Positions 26,203 through 34,894 of a stretch of DNA of 64,000 bases are shown in pieces. Numbering within the stretch: position 1 is the first letter of the stretch; the number at the start of each line of letters is the position of its first letter. The position numbers were made by a program, and so were the translations under genes. Origin of the DNA: Microbacterium sp. Marseille-Q6648 (GTDB lineage Bacteria > Actinomycetota > Actinomycetes > Actinomycetales > Microbacteriaceae); assembly GCF_943181415.1 (NCBI RefSeq), contig NZ_CALPBZ010000001.1, forward strand, positions 1,364,001-1,428,000. Direction: 5' to 3'. The notes under the pieces were generated by a model. That model saw only the letters and a program-made list of their open reading frames with translations. It was not told where the DNA came from and did not search any database.

Positions 26203-26828
26203 CGGCACAGACGACGACGGGGCACACGGCCGCGGATGAGGCGCTCGGCGCCATCGTGCTGGCGGGTGGTCGGGCGTCGCGTATGGGCGGTGCAGCGAAG
26301 CCGCAGCTGGTGGTTCACGGTCGCACCCTGCTGGGCGCGGCCGTCGACGCGGCCCTCGACGCGGGGGCCAAGCCCGTCACCGTGGTCGGGCCGATGCTCG
26401 ACCCGGCACTCGAGGTCGACTGGGTGCGCGAGGATCCGCCCTTCGGCGGGCCGGCGGCGGGTGTCGTCGCGGCGCTGCGCGAGTGGGCGGCCTCGGGTAT
26501 CGCCCCCGGCTGGACGCTGCTGGTCGGCGCCGACCTCCCCCGCGTGACCGATGCCGTCGCGCGACTGTCGGCCGACCGTGGTCTGCTCCCCGCCGACGCG
26601 GACGGGGTGTGCCTCGGAGACGCCGGCAGCCGACCGCAGTGGCTCATCGGGATGTACCGCACCCGGTCACTGCAGGACGCGGCATCCGCCCTCGCCGACG
26701 ACGGTCGCGACGCCGCCGTCCGAGAGCTCATGGCCGATCTGGCCATCACCGTGGTGCGGGCGCCCGAGCTCACCGATGACATCGACACGTGGGACGACGC
26801 CCGACGCTTCGGCGCCTCGGGGCTGTGA
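26199..26828 (+). CDS. MobA-like NTP transferase (molybdenum cofactor guanylyltransferase-like)
   Basis: 209 residues. The nucleotidyltransferase signature LAGGRASRMGGAAKPQL lies near residue 25, and the metal-binding Asp occurs in LLVGADLPRV. This matches MobA, which makes the bis-MGD precursor used by DMSO-reductase-type enzymes such as the FdhF-like protein at 30.4 kb. MobA-like proteins also include other cofactor cytidylyl- and guanylyltransferases, so the nucleotide is inferred. Its stop overlaps the first unit of a 17-bp tandem repeat. Confidence 0.82.
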   Translation: MTAQTTTGHTAADEALGAIVLAGGRASRMGGAAKPQLVVHGRTLLGAAVDAALDAGAKPVTVVGPMLDPALEVDWVREDPPFGGPAAGVVAALREWAASGIAPGWTLLVGADLPRVTDAVARLSADRGLLPADADGVCLGDAGSRPQWLIGMYRTRSLQDAASALADDGRDAAVRELMADLAITVVRAPELTDDIDTWDDARRFGASGL

Positions 26829-26928
26829 CATCGCCGCTGCCGTGACATCTCCGCTGCCGTGAGTCCCCCGCGCGCATGAGATCCCTGCCCGCGTGAGATC
26901 CGCGCCCGCGTGAGATCCGCGCCCGCGC
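26825..26928. repeat. 17-bp tandem repeat, six units, between the MobA-like and DUF6457 genes
   Basis: Units start at 26825, 26842, 26859, 26876, 26893 and 26910, each 17 bases with a GTGA(G/C)ATC... opening (ATG in unit 4). Units 5 and 6 are identical (GTGAGATCCGCGCCCGC). Two extra bases (26927-26928) precede a partial seventh opening at 26929. The first unit contains the TGA stop of the upstream gene. The rest of the 164-nt gap (26829-26992) holds only the ribosome binding region of the next gene. Confidence 0.85.
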
Positions 26929-26992
26929 GTGAGATCATCATGACGCGGCCGGCGCGCCGCGCCACGAGCCGCAACCGGTCGGAGAAGACATC

Positions 26993-27325
26993 ATGAGCGA
27001 GCAGTCCCGCACCCTTCCTCCCGAAGCCCTGGACGCGTGGGCGGGCGCGCTCCGCGAGCGGTTCGACCTGGACCCCGCGCAGGTGCCGGTGACCGGCATC
27101 CTGGATCTGGCGCGCGACGTCGCCACCGCCGTCGCCCGGCCGGCCGCCCCCGTCGGCGCGTTCGCCGCCGGCCTGGCGGCGGGCCTGCGCGGGGGCGACG
27201 ACGCGGCGATCCGCGACGCCCTCGCCGCGGTGGTCGCGCTTGCCGGCACGGTGGACCACGTCGACACCCCGCCCGCGGAGTCGGCCGCCGAAGACCCCGA
27301 GCCCGGCATCGGCGGGATCGCCTGA
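26993..27325 (+). CDS. DUF6457 domain protein of the molybdenum cofactor operon
   Basis: 110 residues. The pattern LDAWAGALRERFDLDPAQVPVTGILDLARDVATAVARPAAPVGAFAAGLAAGL is that of the small DUF6457 domain, which in actinobacteria occurs beside or fused to molybdopterin-guanine dinucleotide enzymes. The function is unknown; it is all-helical with an acidic disordered tail (residues 90-110). It follows the MobA-like gene after the tandem repeat, and its stop shares bases with the moaD start (TGATG). Confidence 0.75.
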   Translation: MSEQSRTLPPEALDAWAGALRERFDLDPAQVPVTGILDLARDVATAVARPAAPVGAFAAGLAAGLRGGDDAAIRDALAAVVALAGTVDHVDTPPAESAAEDPEPGIGGIA

Positions 27326-27558
27326 TGCCCACCGTCCGCTATTTCGCCGCGGCCGAAGAGGCCGTGGGTCGCGACGAGGAGTCGCGCGCCGAGACGACCC
27401 TGGGCGAGCTGCGGCGGGCCGTCGCCGCCGAGCATCCGGGGCTCGGCGGCATCCTGCCGCGCTGCGCCGTGCTCGTGGGCGGCGAGCGCGTCGCCGACGA
27501 CACCGCCCTGGCGGCGACCGACGTCGTCGACGTCCTGCCCCCGTTCGCGGGCGGCTGA
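27325..27558 (+). CDS. moaD: Molybdopterin synthase sulfur-carrier subunit
   Basis: 77 residues with a ubiquitin-like beta-grasp pattern (TVRYFAAAEEAVG...ETTLGELRRAVA...VVDVLPPFAGG) and the essential C-terminal Gly-Gly that is thiocarboxylated, here presumably by MoeZ. It starts by overlapping the DUF6457 stop and ends the plus-strand operon. Its partner, moaE, is 34 nt away on the opposite strand. Confidence 0.93.
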   Translation: MPTVRYFAAAEEAVGRDEESRAETTLGELRRAVAAEHPGLGGILPRCAVLVGGERVADDTALAATDVVDVLPPFAGG

Positions 27559-27591
27559 GTCGACCCGACCGGGCCTCCCGCGGGCCGTGAT

Positions 27592-28017
27592 TCAGCCGCC
27601 GAGGCCCTTCCACGCCGTCGAGCCGTCCGCCTCGACCTGGCGCTTCCAGACCGGCAGGTCGGTCTTGATCGTCTCGATGACCGCGCGACAAACCTCGAAC
27701 GCCTCCGCCCGATGCGAGGAGGCCACCGCGATCACCACGGCGGCATCCCCGACGGCGAGTCGCCCGACACGATGACTCACCGCGACCAGGGCGTCGGTGT
27801 CGCCGATGGCGCCCTCGGCGATCCGCGCGAGTGCGGTCTCGGCATCCGGGTGGGCGGAGTACTCCAGGGCGACCACCGCGCCCTGCGCGTCGGGATCGTG
27901 GTCGCGAACACGCCCGACGAACGTCGTCACGGCGCCCGCTGCGGGATCCTCTACGGCTGCGATGTGGGCGTCGAGCTCGAGCGCGTTGTTCGAGATGCGG
28001 GCCACGCGCACGGGCAT
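27592..28017 (-). CDS. moaE: Molybdopterin synthase catalytic subunit
   Basis: 141 residues from the ATG at 28017. With MoaD thiocarboxylate it builds the dithiolene of molybdopterin. Conserved parts are GAVTTFVGRVRDHD, VALEYSAHPDAE, the SHRVGRLAVGDAAVVIAVAS strand and SHRAEAFEVCRAVIETIKTDLPVWKRQ, with the active-site lysines. The start overlaps the stop of the MoaB/Mog gene, so the two are coupled on the minus strand. A longer open frame upstream runs through that gene in another frame and was rejected. Confidence 0.94.
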   Translation of the reverse strand: MPVRVARISNNALELDAHIAAVEDPAAGAVTTFVGRVRDHDPDAQGAVVALEYSAHPDAETALARIAEGAIGDTDALVAVSHRVGRLAVGDAAVVIAVASSHRAEAFEVCRAVIETIKTDLPVWKRQVEADGSTAWKGLGG

Positions 28018-28493
28018 CAGTGGTCTCCCCCGTCCAGCTGATCGATGACGTGACCGGCGACGGCGAGTATCACCGGCATCCCCGAGCGGACGGCCGCGGT
28101 CGACCCCGGCAGGTTGACGATGAGACTGCGGGCGGCGATCCCCGCCACGCCGCGCGACAGCATGGCTGCGGGTTTCTCGCTCACGCCCCGCCTGCGCAGC
28201 TCTTCGCCGATGCCGGGAAGCTCGCGGTCGATGACGCGGAGCGTCCCCTCGGGGGTCTGGTCGCGCGGACCGACCCCGGTGCCCCCGGTGGTCACGATCA
28301 CCCGCGCGCCGCCTGCGGCGAGTGCCTGCAGCGCCCGCTCGACGCTGTCGGCGCCATCCGGGACGACGAGGGCGTCCTCGCACGCGAACCCTGCCGCGCG
28401 CAGAGCCGCCACGGCGATCGGCCCGCTGGAGTCCGGACGCTCACCGGCCGCCGACCGGTCCGACACGGTCACGACGGCTGCGGTGTGCGGCAT
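28017..28493 (-). CDS. MoaB/Mog-family molybdopterin adenylyltransferase
   Basis: 158 residues. The family adenylates molybdopterin with Mg-ATP before MoeA inserts the metal. The MPT-binding signature TTGGTGVGPRDQTPE is present, preceded by VVTVSDRSAAGERPDSSGP. It could be called mogA or moaB2; the two cannot be separated by eye. It begins a two-gene minus-strand unit with moaE. With the plus-strand operon, the window encodes essentially the whole cofactor pathway. Confidence 0.9.
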   Translation of the reverse strand: MPHTAAVVTVSDRSAAGERPDSSGPIAVAALRAAGFACEDALVVPDGADSVERALQALAAGGARVIVTTGGTGVGPRDQTPEGTLRVIDRELPGIGEELRRRGVSEKPAAMLSRGVAGIAARSLIVNLPGSTAAVRSGMPVILAVAGHVIDQLDGGDH

Positions 28494-28528
28494 CCTTCCA
28501 CCCTAGAGCCCGGCGCCGGGCGCGGTGC

Positions 28529-30109
28529 TCACTCGGATGCCGTCGCGACGGCATCCGGCGCCGTCGACGTTCCCTCGTCCTCGGCCAGCTGCTCGGCCGC
28601 GGCGGTGATCCGGTTCGCCATGCCGGCGAAGACGAAGCCGTGGAACGGGACCACCGCCATCCAGTACAGTCGCCCGGCCAGTCCGGTGGGGAAGAACACC
28701 GCGCGCTGCTCATATCGCGAGCCGCCGTTCTCGGGCGAGGCGCGCAGCTCGAGCCATGCCAGCCCCGGCACCTTCATCTCGGCGCGCAGGCGCAGGAACG
28801 AGCCGGGCTCGAGCGCCTCGACCCGCCAGAAGTCCAGTGCATCGCCCACGGTGAGTCGGTCGCGGCTGCGGCGCCCGCGGGCCAGTCCGATGCCGCCGAC
28901 GAGGCGGTCCATCCACCCGCGGATCGCCCACAGCACGGGCGACGAATACCACCCGTTCTCGCCGCCGATGCCCTCGATCACCCGCCACAGGGCCTCGGCC
29001 GGCGCGTGGGTCGAGGCCGTCCGGGCGTCGACGAAGACGACCTTCCCCGCCCAGTCAGGGTCGCTCGGGAGCGGATCGCTCGGCACGCCCAGCACCTCGC
29101 CGTCGGCCCAGCTCGTCTCGACCGCGTCCTCGCGCACCCGGCGCAGGGCCAGCTGCACCGCCCGGCGGTACGGGGTCAGCCCGTCCGCGGGCTGCGGGAT
29201 CAGCGCGTCCACGTCGTGGTTCTTCATGACGCACTCGTTCTGCAGCGATGCGACCAGCGGACGCGCGATCGACCGCGGGATGGGGGTCACGAGGTTCACC
29301 CAGTGCGAGGCGAGATTCGGCGTGAAGACGGGCAGCGACGCGATGGGACGCTGGTGCAGCCCGGCCTCGACGGCGTAGCCGTTCATCATCTGCCCGTAGC
29401 GCAGGACATCGGGTCCGCCGATGTCGACGGCGCGGTTGACGTCGGAATCGACGCGGGCCGCTCCGAGGAGGTAGTGCATGACGTCCCGCACCGCGATCGG
29501 CTGGATGCGGTTGCGCACCCACTTCGGCGCGGGCATGTACGGCAGGACGTCGGTGAGGTGACGCACCATCTCGAACGACGCCGAGCCCGACCCGATCACG
29601 ACACCGGCCTGCAGCACGAGGGTCGGCACCCCGCTGGAGAGGAAGACCTCGCCCACCTCGACCCGCGAACGCAGGTGCGGCGACAGGTCGACACCGTCCG
29701 GGTGCAGGCCGCCGAGGTAGACGATGCGTCCCACCCCCGCCGACGCGGCGGCGCTCGCGACGGTGTGGGCGGCCCGCAGATCGGCGTCCTCGAACCCGCG
29801 CCCGGCGGCCATCGAGTGCACGAGGTAGAACAGCACGTCGACCTCGGCCACGGCCGCCGCGACCGCTTCGACGTCGTCGGCGGATCCCTCCTCGATCTCG
29901 ACGTCGGCGCCCCAGGAGAACGCCGCGACGCGGGCGGGGTCGCGGGCGAGGACCCGCACGTCGTAGCCGGCGTTGAGCAGCCGGGGCACCAGCCGCCCGC
30001 CGATGTAGCCGGTGGCCCCGAGCACCAGTGCGCGCGGGGCGGATCCGTCAGGTCGCGGGCGGGCGCGCAGCGCCTCTTCCCTTCCTGTGGGCGAGCTCAG
30101 GTCGGTCAC
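28529..30109 (-). CDS. SDR/NAD(P)-binding protein with C-terminal DUF2867
   Basis: About 526 residues from the GTG at 30109 (start uncertain; an ATG at 30193 is possible). The N-terminal half is an atypical short-chain dehydrogenase domain with the dinucleotide motif GATGYIGG and an NmrA/complex-I-like layout (LVHSMAAG, IVYLGGL). The C-terminal half, from about WADGEVLG onward, looks like DUF2867, a START-like lipid-binding fold, and includes FWRVEALEPGSFLRL. Such two-domain proteins are common in actinobacteria with no defined substrate. A 35-nt gap separates it from the MoaB/Mog gene, but a functional link is not evident. Confidence 0.8.
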   Translation of the reverse strand: MTDLSSPTGREEALRARPRPDGSAPRALVLGATGYIGGRLVPRLLNAGYDVRVLARDPARVAAFSWGADVEIEEGSADDVEAVAAAVAEVDVLFYLVHSMAAGRGFEDADLRAAHTVASAAASAGVGRIVYLGGLHPDGVDLSPHLRSRVEVGEVFLSSGVPTLVLQAGVVIGSGSASFEMVRHLTDVLPYMPAPKWVRNRIQPIAVRDVMHYLLGAARVDSDVNRAVDIGGPDVLRYGQMMNGYAVEAGLHQRPIASLPVFTPNLASHWVNLVTPIPRSIARPLVASLQNECVMKNHDVDALIPQPADGLTPYRRAVQLALRRVREDAVETSWADGEVLGVPSDPLPSDPDWAGKVVFVDARTASTHAPAEALWRVIEGIGGENGWYSSPVLWAIRGWMDRLVGGIGLARGRRSRDRLTVGDALDFWRVEALEPGSFLRLRAEMKVPGLAWLELRASPENGGSRYEQRAVFFPTGLAGRLYWMAVVPFHGFVFAGMANRITAAAEQLAEDEGTSTAPDAVATASE

Positions 30110-30221
30110 GGGATCGACGGTACGTCCAGCCTGCGCCGCCGACAACGACTTGACACCGATCCGCTCGCGTGCGTGCCGACCGGCTCTGGACACGGCGGCG
30201 CGGCGGGCTCATGATCAAGGG

Positions 30222-30434
30222 GTGAGCAACACCGACCCGGACTCCGAGTACGAGGCCCTCATGCATGTCGTGCAGCGTCTTGCGGAGCGTTTTCCCGACA
30301 CCCCCGAGGAGCGGATACGCGCACTGACCGTCGAGGAGTTCGAGTCCTTCGACGATGCGCATGTCCGCGACTTCGTGCCCGTGCTCGTCGAGCGCGCCGT
30401 GGCCGAGCGGCTCGATCCCACACCCGCGACCTAG
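30222..30434 (+). CDS. Small acidic helical protein (three-helix-bundle type)
   Basis: 70 residues from the GTG at 30222. The sequence predicts three amphipathic helices: EYEALMHVVQRLAERF, TPEERIRALTVEEFESF and HVRDFVPVLVERAVAERL. It resembles small actinobacterial three-helix dimerisation-domain proteins of unknown role. It has its own space between divergent SDR and convergent FdhF-like genes, overlapping the end of the latter by four bases. The function is unknown. Confidence 0.6.
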   Translation: MSNTDPDSEYEALMHVVQRLAERFPDTPEERIRALTVEEFESFDDAHVRDFVPVLVERAVAERLDPTPAT

Positions 30435-32890
30435 CGCTGCCGAGCCTGCGCCTCGAGCCGCACGATGATCGACTTCGACGTCGGCGTCCCGCTCACGTCG
30501 GCGACGGACTCCAGCGGCACGAGCACGTTGGTCTCGGGATAGTACGCGGCGGCGTTCCCACGGGGCGTCGGGTAGGGCACGATGCGGAACGCCGGCGCCC
30601 GGCGCTCCTGCTGCGTACCGTCGTCGCCGGTCCACTCCGACACCAGGTCGACGACGTCCCCGTCATGCCATCCCAGCTCGGCGATGTCGTCGGGGTGGAC
30701 CATGACGACGCGGCGACCCTGGTGGATGCCGCGGTACCGGTCGTCCTTGCCGTAGATCGTGGTGTTGTACTGGTCGTGCGAGCGCAGCGTCTGCAGCAGC
30801 AGCCGTCCCGGCGGGATGCGCGGATACTCCAGCGGGTTGGCGGTGAACCGCGCCGTACCGTCGGGTGTCGCGAACCTGCGCGCGTCACGGGGGCCGTTCG
30901 GCAGGTGCAGCGTCCGGCCCTTGTCGATGCGTTCCTCGAAGTCGTCGAACCCGGGGATGACGCTCTGGATGTGCGCGCGGATCATCGCGTAGTCGGTCTC
31001 GAGGGCCGCCCAGTCCGCGCGCGGCGCGGCCGCCGGATGCCGCGCGCCGGCACGATCGTCGGCATCGCCCGGTGCCCGATGCGGCTGATCGGCCGCGGGC
31101 CGCTCCGGCAGGCCCCGGTCGGGATCGCCGTCGTGGCTCGGGTCTGTCGCCGTGCCGCCGGCGTCCCCCTGCGGGGCGCCGGGGAACAGCATCCCGCACA
31201 GCCGCGCGACGATCGCCACCTCGCTCAGCAGCTCGTCGGAGGGCGGCGCCAGGCGTCCGCGTGAGGAGTGGACCGCACCCATGGAGTCCTCGACCGTGAC
31301 GCGCTGCTCGCGTCCGCCGCGCCGGTCGCGGTCGGTGCGACCGAGCGTCGGGAGGATGAGAGCGCGGCTACCGGTGACGACGTGCGAACGGTTCAGCTTC
31401 GTCGACACCTGCACGGTGAGCGCGACCCGGCGCATCGCGGATTCCACGACGGCGGTGTCGGGGGTGGCGCTGACGAAGTTGCCGCCCATCCCCATGAAGA
31501 AGCTCACCGCGCCGTCGCGCATCGCACGGATCGCCGCCACCGTGTCGTAGCCGTGGGCGCGCGGAGCGGTGAACGAGAACTCGCGGTCGAGCGCCTCGAG
31601 AAACGCTTCGGCGGGCTTCTCGTAGATGCCCATCGTGCGATCGCCCTGCACGTTCGAGTGGCCGCGCACCGGGCACACCCCGGCGCCGGGACGGCCGATG
31701 TCGCCGCGCAGGAGCAGCACGTTCACGACATCGCGGAGAGTCGCCACCGAGTGCTTGTGCTGGGTGAGCCCCATGGCCCAGCACACGATGGTCGCCGATG
31801 ACGCGGCCACGTCGTCGCCCACGGCTCGCAGCACGTCTTCGGCGAGTCCCGTCGCCGCTTCGAGCTCTCGCCACGGCACGGCCGTCACCGTCTCGCGGTA
31901 GGCGTCGAAGCCGCTCGTGTGCGCGTCGATGAACTCCCGATCCAGGATGCCGCCCACCGCGGCCTCACGCTCGAGCAGGTGCTTGCCGATGGCCTGGAAG
32001 AGCGCCTGGTCACCGCCCAGCCGGATCTGCAGGAACCGATCCGCCAGGTCGGTGCCGCCCAGGAGCACGCCGCGGACGGTCTGCGGATTCTGGAACTTCA
32101 CGAGCCCGGCCTCGGGCAGCGGGTTGACCGCGATGATCCGCGCGCCGCCGGCCTTGGCCTTCTCGAGGGCGCTCAGCATCCGCGGGTGGTTGGTGCCGGG
32201 GTTCTGGCCCGCCACGATGAGCAGGTCGGCGCGATGGATGTCGTCGATCGACACCGTTCCCTTGCCGATGCCGATCGTCTCGGTCAGGGCGGAGCCGCTG
32301 GACTCGTGACACATGTTCGAGCAGTCGGGCAGATTGTTGGTGCCGAGACCGCGCACCAGCAGCTGGTACAGGAACGCCGCCTCGTTGGAGGTGCGCCCCG
32401 AGGTGTAGAACACCGCGTCGTCGGGGTCGCCGAGGTCCCGCAGGTGCGTCGCGATCTCGCGCAGCGCGTCGTCCCACGAGATCGGACGGTAGTGGGTCGC
32501 GCCCTCGTCGAGCACCATCGGCTGGGTCAGCCGTCCCTGCTGCCCCAGCCACCAGTCGTCGTGATCGGCGAGCTCCGCCACGGAGTGCGCGGCGAAGAAC
32601 TCCGGGCCGACCCGCCGCAGCGTCGCCTCTTCGGCCACCGCCTTGGCGCCGTTCTCGCAGAACTCCGCGACGTGGCGCTTGTCCTCCTCGGGCCATGCGC
32701 ATCCGGGGCAGTCGAAGCCGTCCTTCTGATTCACGCGGGCGAGCGTCCGGATGCTGCGCGCGACCCCCATCTGCTCGATCGACATCTGCAGGGCGTGGGC
32801 GACGGCCGGCACGCCCACCGCCACCCGTGCGGGGTCGCTCACCCTCAGGCGGGACTCGTCGATGTCGGTGCGGGGAGGCTTCGACGCCAT
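30431..32890 (-). CDS. FdhF/YdeP-family molybdopterin oxidoreductase
   Basis: 819 residues of the bis-MGD (DMSO-reductase) superfamily, close to YdeP-type formate-dehydrogenase-like proteins. The N-terminal CPGC (61, 64) and Cys78 form a cluster-like motif, but the classical four-Cys formate dehydrogenase pattern is not seen. Cys194 in NMCHESSG lies where E. coli FdhH has selenocysteine. Cofactor-binding stretches include GQNPGTNHPRML, GDIGRPGAGVCPVRGHSNVQG and HDQYNTTIYG in the C-terminal domain. Residues about 567-626 are an Asp/Pro/Arg/Ala-rich insertion with no fold. It follows a HerA-like gene by three bases. The electron donor or substrate is unknown; formate oxidation should not be assumed. 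Confidence 0.88.
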   Translation of the reverse strand: MASKPPRTDIDESRLRVSDPARVAVGVPAVAHALQMSIEQMGVARSIRTLARVNQKDGFDCPGCAWPEEDKRHVAEFCENGAKAVAEEATLRRVGPEFFAAHSVAELADHDDWWLGQQGRLTQPMVLDEGATHYRPISWDDALREIATHLRDLGDPDDAVFYTSGRTSNEAAFLYQLLVRGLGTNNLPDCSNMCHESSGSALTETIGIGKGTVSIDDIHRADLLIVAGQNPGTNHPRMLSALEKAKAGGARIIAVNPLPEAGLVKFQNPQTVRGVLLGGTDLADRFLQIRLGGDQALFQAIGKHLLEREAAVGGILDREFIDAHTSGFDAYRETVTAVPWRELEAATGLAEDVLRAVGDDVAASSATIVCWAMGLTQHKHSVATLRDVVNVLLLRGDIGRPGAGVCPVRGHSNVQGDRTMGIYEKPAEAFLEALDREFSFTAPRAHGYDTVAAIRAMRDGAVSFFMGMGGNFVSATPDTAVVESAMRRVALTVQVSTKLNRSHVVTGSRALILPTLGRTDRDRRGGREQRVTVEDSMGAVHSSRGRLAPPSDELLSEVAIVARLCGMLFPGAPQGDAGGTATDPSHDGDPDRGLPERPAADQPHRAPGDADDRAGARHPAAAPRADWAALETDYAMIRAHIQSVIPGFDDFEERIDKGRTLHLPNGPRDARRFATPDGTARFTANPLEYPRIPPGRLLLQTLRSHDQYNTTIYGKDDRYRGIHQGRRVVMVHPDDIAELGWHDGDVVDLVSEWTGDDGTQQERRAPAFRIVPYPTPRGNAAAYYPETNVLVPLESVADVSGTPTSKSIIVRLEAQARQR

Positions 32891-32893
32891 CGG

Positions 32894-34885
32894 TCAGCGC
32901 CTGCCGGTGCCGAAGACGCCGCGGATGACGGCGCCGATGATCGTCTGCGTGGACTTCGAGTTCAAGACCTGCTCGAGCGGGCTCTTCGTCGTGCGGGACG
33001 ATCGCGTGGTGCGGGACGAGCCCGACGTCTTCTTCAGCAGCCGCTCGTACTCCTGCTGCGCCTTGCGCTCGGCATCCGCCTTCGCCTTGTCGATCGCCGC
33101 CTGCTGACGCGCGAACTCCGCGTCGATCTTCGCCTTCTCGAGGGCGGCCTGCTCGGCCGCTTCGGCCTCTTCCGCCGCCTTCATCTTCGCCGTGAGCAGC
33201 TCTCGGGCCGACTCCCGGTCGATGGGGGTCCCGTATTTCGCCAGCAACGGGGATGCCGCCACGGCGGCGTCGATCGCGGCATCCGGGGTGGGCGTCATCA
33301 ACCCCTGAGGAGCCCGCAGGCGCGTCCACGCGACGGGGGTGGGCGCGCCCTTCTCGCTCATGACGGTGACGATCGCCTCGCCCGTGCCGAGCTCCTGCAG
33401 CACGCGCTCGAGGTTGTAGCCCGATCGGGGGTATGTGCCGACCGTGGCGCGGAGCGCTTTGGCGTCGTCGGGGGTGAACGCGCGGAGGGCGTGCTGCACG
33501 CGGGAGCCGAGCTGGGCGAGCACGTCGCCGGGCACGTCCTTGGGGGTCTGCGTGACGAAGAAGACGCCGACGCCTTTGGAGCGGATGAGGCGCACGGTCT
33601 GCACGATCGCCGCGGTGAAGTCCTTCGATGCTCCGGTGAAGAGCAGGTGGGCCTCGTCGAAGAAGAACACCAGCTTGGGCTTGTCGACGTCGCCCACTTC
33701 GGGGAGGGTCTCGAACAGCTCGGCGAGCAGGTACATGAGGAACGTCGAGAAGAGCGCGGGCTTGTCCGCCACCCCCGGCACCTCGAGCAGGCTGATGATG
33801 CCGCGGCCGTCGGGGGCGGTGCGCAGGAACTCTGCGACGTCGAACTCCGGCTCCCCGAAGAAGACGTCGGCGCCCTCGTCCGCGAACGTGATCAGTTCGC
33901 GGAGGATGACCCCCGCCGTGGCCGCCGACAGACCGCCGAGCTCCTTCAGCTCGCCCTTGCCCTCGTCGCTCGTGAGGTAGGTGAGCACGGCGCGGAGGTC
34001 GGACAGGTCGACGAGCGCGAGGCCGTTCTTGTCGGCGTAGTGGAACACCAGACCGAGGCTCGACTCCTGCGTGGCGTTGAGCCCCAGCACCTTGCTCAGC
34101 AGCAGCGGCCCGAACCCGCTCACGGTCGCGCGGACGGGCACGCCCTTGCCGACACCGCCGAGGGCGAAGTACTCGGTGGCGGATGCCGCGGGCTGCCAGT
34201 CCTGGCCGATGCCGACCGTGCGGGCCAGGAGCTTGTCACTCGCCACGCCGGGGGTGGCGACACCCGAGAGGTCGCCCTTGATGTCGGCGGCGAACACCGG
34301 AACGCCCTTCGCGGCGAGCTGCTCCGCCAGACCCTGCAGCGTCCGGGTCTTGCCCGTGCCCGTCGCCCCGGCGACGAGTCCGTGCCGGTTCATCATGGCG
34401 AGCGGAATGCGCACCTGCACGTCCGGGAGCGGGTCGGTGTTGACCAGGGCGCCGAGGTCGAGCGTCTCGGCCTCGAAGGCGTAACCCCGCCGTACGGCGT
34501 CGACCTCGGCGGCATCCAGTGGTCCGGCGGCGGGCTCCGCGGCGGCGGGCTCGGCCGTCGGTGCAGCCTCGGGCGCCGCGGGCTCGGCCGCGGGCTCGGG
34601 AACGGAGCCGGACTCGGCGCCCGGAGACTCGGCGCTCGAGGACTCGGTGATCGAGGGCTCGTCGCTCGAGGGCTCGCTCGCGGGTTCGGTGCTCGAGGGG
34701 GCAGTCGTCGACGCCGGGGGTCCCGCCGCACGCGACTTCGCGGCCTCGGCTTCGGCGGCGGCGAGCGCGGCTCGCGCCTGGGCGGCCTTGAGCTGGGCTT
34801 CGGCCGCTTCGGCCTCGGCGCGCAGGCGCGCCAGCTCGGCTTCGGCGGCAGCGACGGCGGGATCGGGCTCGGACGACGCAGTCAT
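32894..34885 (-). CDS. HerA-like (DUF853) ATPase with disordered acidic linker
   Basis: 663 residues. Residues 11-50 are an Ala/Glu coiled coil; 55-125 are a Ser/Pro/Glu-rich linker with five-residue repeats; then an FtsK/HerA-type RecA domain with Walker A GATGTGKT (173-180) and Walker B KLVFFFDEAHLLF. Downstream are RSKGVGVFFVTQTPKDVPGDVLAQLGSRVQHALRAF and a second, C-terminal coiled coil (EEAEAAEQAALEKAKIDAEF). The family is predicted to be a hexameric DNA motor, but DUF853 members have no settled role. It is the middle gene of PAP2-HerA-FdhF with 9-nt and 3-nt gaps. Confidence 0.85.
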   Translation of the reverse strand: MTASSEPDPAVAAAEAELARLRAEAEAAEAQLKAAQARAALAAAEAEAAKSRAAGPPASTTAPSSTEPASEPSSDEPSITESSSAESPGAESGSVPEPAAEPAAPEAAPTAEPAAAEPAAGPLDAAEVDAVRRGYAFEAETLDLGALVNTDPLPDVQVRIPLAMMNRHGLVAGATGTGKTRTLQGLAEQLAAKGVPVFAADIKGDLSGVATPGVASDKLLARTVGIGQDWQPAASATEYFALGGVGKGVPVRATVSGFGPLLLSKVLGLNATQESSLGLVFHYADKNGLALVDLSDLRAVLTYLTSDEGKGELKELGGLSAATAGVILRELITFADEGADVFFGEPEFDVAEFLRTAPDGRGIISLLEVPGVADKPALFSTFLMYLLAELFETLPEVGDVDKPKLVFFFDEAHLLFTGASKDFTAAIVQTVRLIRSKGVGVFFVTQTPKDVPGDVLAQLGSRVQHALRAFTPDDAKALRATVGTYPRSGYNLERVLQELGTGEAIVTVMSEKGAPTPVAWTRLRAPQGLMTPTPDAAIDAAVAASPLLAKYGTPIDRESARELLTAKMKAAEEAEAAEQAALEKAKIDAEFARQQAAIDKAKADAERKAQQEYERLLKKTSGSSRTTRSSRTTKSPLEQVLNSKSTQTIIGAVIRGVFGTGRR

Positions 34886-34894
34886 GGGCTCAGC

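Noticed and set aside
30431-32890. Selenocysteine-containing formate dehydrogenase
   Set aside because: No in-frame TGA at the active-site position; Cys194 is there instead.
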